Positions 60,871-64,000 of a DNA stretch of 64,000 nt are shown here, piece after piece (within the stretch, counting starts at the first letter, position 1; every line of letters starts with the position of its first letter). Source of the DNA: DASXAI01 sp963798445. GTDB taxonomy: Bacteria; Actinomycetota; Acidimicrobiia; Acidimicrobiales; Ilumatobacteraceae. The translations under genes were made by a program, and so were the position numbers. The notes below the pieces were generated by a model. It worked only from the letters and a program-made list of their open reading frames with translations, was not told the DNA's origin and searched no databases. The stretch covers positions 868,001-932,000 of the forward strand of contig CAWCTH010000003.1 of assembly GCA_963798445.1 (NCBI GenBank), in the 5' to 3' direction.

Positions 60871-61303
60871 GTCCTCGCCGGCGTCGCCCGTGCTCCCGTT
60901 CGACACGCTGATCGTCCTCCCCTGGCCAGACCCCGTGGTCGACGCCGTCGGCCACGATCCCCGGTCACCCTACGTCGAGCAATTCTGGCTCGGCGTGCTC
61001 GGTCCGTCGGCGACGTGGCTGTTGCGCCGGCTGGCCGATTCCTTCGACAGCCACCCCGAGGGTTTCGAGCTCGACCTGCACGAGATGGCCGGCGCGCTCG
61101 GGCTGAGCACCACGTCGGGCCGCAACAGCTCCTTCGCCCGCACGTTGCAGCGATGCGTGCAGTTCGGGCTGGCGCAGCCCCACAGCCACGGCATGCGCGT
61201 GCGCCAGCGGCTGCCACCCCTGAGCCACCGGCAGTTGGGCCGCCTGCCCGCGACGCTGCAGGCGCAACACGAACAATGGGTCAACAGCGCCAACGATGGC
61301 TGA
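60869..61303 (+). CDS. Conserved actinobacterial hypothetical protein (144 aa)
   Basis: The ATG at 60869 has GGAGGTG 3 bases upstream, a strong ribosome binding site. The sequence (LIVLPWPDPVVDAVGHDPRS, then YVEQFWLGVLGPSATWLLRRL and LDLHEMAGALGLSTTSGRNS) looks like a small helical protein with a possible helix-turn-helix. The C-terminus is VRQRLPPLSHRQLGRLP. I know similar proteins among actinobacterial hypotheticals but no function. Divergent from and overlapping the sirtuin start. Confidence 0.8.
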   Translation: MSSPASPVLPFDTLIVLPWPDPVVDAVGHDPRSPYVEQFWLGVLGPSATWLLRRLADSFDSHPEGFELDLHEMAGALGLSTTSGRNSSFARTLQRCVQFGLAQPHSHGMRVRQRLPPLSHRQLGRLPATLQAQHEQWVNSANDG

Positions 61304-61367
61304 GCGAGGCGGTGTGGGCACGGTTGGTGATGGTTGCGTCGCCCGGCGGGCTCATCGGCGTTCGAAC

Positions 61368-61830
61368 TCACGGTGCGTGAGCTGCAAGCAGGGCCCCGAT
61401 TGCTTCGAGGTCGCGAAGACGTGCCGTGGACACGGTCCGCTCGGCGCCTCGAGCGAACCGACCATGGTCGCGTTGCCTGGTAACGCGAGCCAGTGAGGGG
61501 TGATGCGTTTGACTCCCTCGTAGAGGATGATGACGTCGCCCAGGCCGGCGCTCGGAAGAAGGGCCTGCCCGGTAAAGGCCGACGATGGCTTCGCGAAAGT
61601 GGACGAGTCCGCGAGCGTCGCCCATCTGTAGGTCGAGCTCGCCGAGATGGGCATGTGCGTAGGGAACGGGCAGCACGTAAGCGACGTCACCGGCTATGTC
61701 CATGGCGCGCTCAAGGACGGCCCGGACGTCCAGATCACCCGTCAGGAGTCGGGCGCGTGCCACGTGGAGCAGCGCGGCCGAGACCCATGTCGGTGAACCG
61801 GGCTGGGAGCGGAGGGCACCGTCAGCGCGG
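61368..61830 (-). pseudogene. Probable remnant of a TPR-containing regulator
   Basis: The 518-base gap between the 144-aa gene and pepA holds only a minus-strand frame with one convincing stretch (SAALLHVARARLLTGDLDVRAVLERAMDIAG and PYAHAHLGELDLQMGDARG). This is typical of the TPR arrays at the C-terminus of LuxR/AAA-type activators or adenylate cyclases. The rest of the frame is not protein-like and no start or conserved C-terminus is present. Base composition is a little lower in GC than the neighbours. It is interpreted as a decayed C-terminal fragment. No other feature is seen in this gap. Confidence 0.4.
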
Positions 61831-63255
61831 CGGCGTGAAGTGATCCAGGACTTCGATGATGGTGCGGACGCCGAATGCCGTCGCGCCCTTCGAGCGCCAG
61901 CCGTCGTCACGGTCGGCCTTCATCGGTCCGGCGATGTCGAGGTGGGCCCACGGCACGTCGCCCACGAACTCCTTCAGGAACAGCCCCGCCGCCAGGGCGC
62001 CGCCGTAGTCGCTGCCGATGTTCTTCAGATCGGCCACGTCGCTGTCGAGATGCACCCGGTAGCGCGCCGGCAACGGCAGCGGCCACACCGGCTCGTCGGC
62101 CCGTTCGGCGGCCGCCTGCACCTGCGCCACCCAGCCGTCGTCGTTGCCCATCACCCCGGCGATCTCCAGGCCGAGGGCGCTCATGCACGCACCCGTCAGC
62201 GTGGCGATGTCGATGATGGCATCGGCGCCGTCCTCCACGGCGAGGCCGAGCCCGTCGGCCAGCACGAGCCGGCCCTCGGCGTCGGTGTTGTGGATCTCGA
62301 CGGTGGTGCCGTCGCGGAACGTGAGCACATCGCCGAGCTTCAATGCACTGCCCGACGGCATGTTGTCGGTGCAGCAGAGGTAACCCGTCACCTTCACCTT
62401 GGGCTTCGTGACCGGCAGCGCCGTCATGGCCGCCAACACGGCGGCGGCCCCGCTCATGTCCATCTTCATGGCGACGTGCATGGCGTTCGACGGCTTCAAC
62501 GAGATGCCGCCGGAGTCGTAGGTGATGCCCTTGCCCACGAGCGCCACCGTGGCCGACGGCCGCCGCGGGGTGTACGTCAGCTTCACGAGCCGCGGCGGCT
62601 CGGTCGAGCCCTGGTTCACGCCCAGCAGCCCGCCGAGGCCCATCGTGGCGATGGCGTCCTCGTCGAGCACCTCCACGTCCAGACCGGCGGCGCCACCTTC
62701 GGCCTCGGCCCGGGCCGCCAGGTCGCGGGCCGTCAGGTGACCCGGCGGGGTGTTGGCCAGGTCGCGTCCCAGGCTGACAGCACCGGCGATGGCCGCGCCC
62801 CGGGTGGCGCCCGCCGTCCGGGCCGGCGCCGACGCCGCCGGCCCCAGCAACACCACGCGCTCGATCGACGACGGTGTGGGGTTGCGCTTCAGCGCCAGGT
62901 ACCGGTACGAGCCCAGTACGAACCCTTCGGCCACCGCTTGCGCGGCGGCCCGAGGATCGACCCCGTCGACATCGGCCAGCGACGTGGCCACCACCGTGGC
63001 GGCCGACGACGACCGCGCCAATACGGCGGCGGCGGTGCGCAACACGGCCGGCGTGACCTTGCCGCGCGCCCCGAGACCCACGTACACGTACCCGGGCACG
63101 GCGGCGGCGTTGCCCAGGCTGCCGCGGAAGCCGAGCAGCTCCAGTTCCCGACGCGACAGCCCGCCGCGGGGCACGGGACCGTCGCTGTGGACGCCGATGC
63201 CGGTGACGTCGGCCGCCCGCGGACGGGTGACGGCGGTGTCGAAGGTGATGGCCAT
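61822..63255 (-). CDS. pepA: Leucyl aminopeptidase (M17)
   Basis: 477 aa, two-metal cytosolic aminopeptidase. The C-terminal catalytic domain carries LVGKGITYDSGGISLKP, MKMDMSGAAAVLAAM, NTDAEGRLVLADGL (the M17 signature) and ATLTGACMSALG. The N-terminal domain is less conserved, as usual. The ATG at 63255 has AGGAG upstream. Follows the cobalamin adenosyltransferase gene by 9 bases. Confidence 0.95.
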   Translation of the reverse strand: MAITFDTAVTRPRAADVTGIGVHSDGPVPRGGLSRRELELLGFRGSLGNAAAVPGYVYVGLGARGKVTPAVLRTAAAVLARSSSAATVVATSLADVDGVDPRAAAQAVAEGFVLGSYRYLALKRNPTPSSIERVVLLGPAASAPARTAGATRGAAIAGAVSLGRDLANTPPGHLTARDLAARAEAEGGAAGLDVEVLDEDAIATMGLGGLLGVNQGSTEPPRLVKLTYTPRRPSATVALVGKGITYDSGGISLKPSNAMHVAMKMDMSGAAAVLAAMTALPVTKPKVKVTGYLCCTDNMPSGSALKLGDVLTFRDGTTVEIHNTDAEGRLVLADGLGLAVEDGADAIIDIATLTGACMSALGLEIAGVMGNDDGWVAQVQAAAERADEPVWPLPLPARYRVHLDSDVADLKNIGSDYGGALAAGLFLKEFVGDVPWAHLDIAGPMKADRDDGWRSKGATAFGVRTIIEVLDHFTPPR

Positions 63256-63264
63256 GGGCTGCTC

Positions 63265-63837
63265 CTACTGAGGCGGGCGAGATTGGCGGGAGGACAGCGA
63301 GTGGCCCTCTTGCCAACGGGCGAGGGTCCACAAGAGATCGGACAGGCGGTTCAGGTAGATCACGACCAGCGAGGGGGGCGGGGCGGCGACGAGGGCATGA
63401 CGCTCCGCCCGGCGCACGACCGTGCGAGCCACGTCGAGCAGGGCCGCCACCTTGGTCTCGCCGGGAACGACGAACTCGGTCGGCGGATCGAACCGCTCCG
63501 ACGTGACGTCGATCTGCTGCTCCAGCGCGTCGATCATGGCCTCCGTGACAGCGGAGACGCCCGGCTTCAGCTTGTGGCGGTTCTCGGGCAGCGTGGCCAG
63601 TTCGGCCATCAGCACGTAGAGGTCCCGCTCGATGACGACGATCGTGCCGGCCAGCCCGGTCTCCGAGCCCATCGCCTCGGGCTCGATCTCGGCGCGCGCC
63701 AAGCCCAGGAATGCCTGCGCCTCGTCCACCGCGCCATACGCCGTCGGGAGCTCGCTGTCCTTGCGGACCCGCCCGCCGTACAGCAACCCGGTCGTGCCGT
63801 CGTCGCCCGTGCGGGTGTACACCTTCTCCCGTGCCAT
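63265..63837 (-). CDS. Cob(I)alamin adenosyltransferase, PduO type
   Basis: 190 aa. Attaches the adenosyl group from ATP to cob(I)alamin to make coenzyme B12. N-terminal ATP-binding motif YTRTGDDGTTGLLYGGRVRKDS, then GAVDEAQAFLGLARA, FVVPGETKVAALLDVARTVVRRAER, and YLNRLSDLLWTLARW. The product is required by the mutase encoded at 53260-54854. First complete gene of a cobA-pepA pair. Confidence 0.94.
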   Translation of the reverse strand: MAREKVYTRTGDDGTTGLLYGGRVRKDSELPTAYGAVDEAQAFLGLARAEIEPEAMGSETGLAGTIVVIERDLYVLMAELATLPENRHKLKPGVSAVTEAMIDALEQQIDVTSERFDPPTEFVVPGETKVAALLDVARTVVRRAERHALVAAPPPSLVVIYLNRLSDLLWTLARWQEGHSLSSRQSRPPQ

Positions 63838-63849
63838 GGCGGCCGCAGG

Positions 63850-64000
63850 TTACTGGAGGGGCTTCTCCAGCCGGCTGAGCGTGACGGCATCGGCGTCGGT
63901 CGGCGCTAGCTCGTCCAGCAGGCTCACGACGAAGACGGCCACCGCCACGCCGTAGAGGGCCCCGCCGAGGCCGTAGAGCTCGAAGGCCACCATGGCGACG
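63850..64000 (-). CDS. Membrane protein C-terminus, start outside window
   Basis: Open minus-strand frame from the right edge to a TAA at 63850-63852. The 50 visible residues include a hydrophobic segment (LYGVAVAVFVVSLLDEL) and end with a charged tail (LSRLEKPLQ). Probably a small integral membrane protein. It precedes the adenosyltransferase start by 12 bases and is likely co-transcribed. Too little is seen for a family assignment. Confidence 0.6.
   Translation of the reverse strand, partial: VAMVAFELYGLGGALYGVAVAVFVVSLLDELAPTDADAVTLSRLEKPLQ

Noticed and set aside
61354..61380. GTTCGAACTC resembling a tRNA T-loop
   Set aside because: No acceptor or anticodon stems can be built around it on either strand.

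Overview
The window is about 64 kb of very GC-rich, gene-dense bacterial chromosome. Its gene families point to the Actinomycetota: F420 biosynthesis cofD/cofE, AccA3-type biotin carboxylase, LpdA, DUF3499, DUF5719, and an adenosylhomocysteinase - SIS isomerase - Trm112 - phosphomannomutase block. Several families (triple-module 'LDTR' secreted proteins, membrane GT2 plus DUF5719, a wHTH hypothetical) suggest the class Acidimicrobiia, which is inference. No rRNA, tRNA, CRISPR, phage or insertion sequence was recognised.

Layout. 1-8.2 kb: a division and secretion block on the minus strand (comF, hpf, secA, prfB, ftsE, ftsX and an M23-type hydrolase cut by the window edge). 8.2-9.3 kb: an AbiEi/DUF559 gene bracketed by two related palindromes. 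9.3-18.6 kb: ahcY, a secreted repeat protein, SIS isomerase, Trm112, phosphomannomutase, a large membrane protein, a CPBP protease and DUF3499. 18.7-28.5 kb: ftsH, then a coupled operon of membrane GT2, DUF5719 and thioredoxin-like protein, a 75-aa protein and a SpoIID-domain secreted protein. 28.6-45.3 kb: a cell-surface glycan locus with a flippase, GDP-fucose genes (gmd, fcl), four glycosyltransferases, an NDP-sugar pyrophosphorylase, the dTDP-rhamnose set rmlA/C/B/D and an LCP ligase, with cofD-cofE inserted. 45.3-53.3 kb: birA, accA3, a wHTH hypothetical next to a large palindrome, lpdA, an M15 peptidase and lysS. 53.3-64 kb: mutase large subunit, FAD oxidoreductase, methyltransferase, rhodanese-MoeB, a CAP-domain secreted protein, sirtuin, pepA, a PduO-type adenosyltransferase and a membrane protein cut by the right edge.

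How the genes work together. SecA, FtsEX with its hydrolase, the SpoIID, M15 and CAP secreted proteins and the LCP ligase all serve envelope growth. The sugar-nucleotide genes feed the glycosyltransferases and flippase. BirA biotinylates AccA3. The PduO enzyme supplies adenosylcobalamin to the mutase.

Two properties affect how the sequence should be read. Nine genes are broken by 13 single-base frameshifts, and every one has the same sign (an extra base), which looks like residual insertion error rather than gene decay. Many isolated genes have a TANNNT box 6-8 bases before the start codon, so leaderless transcripts are probably common.
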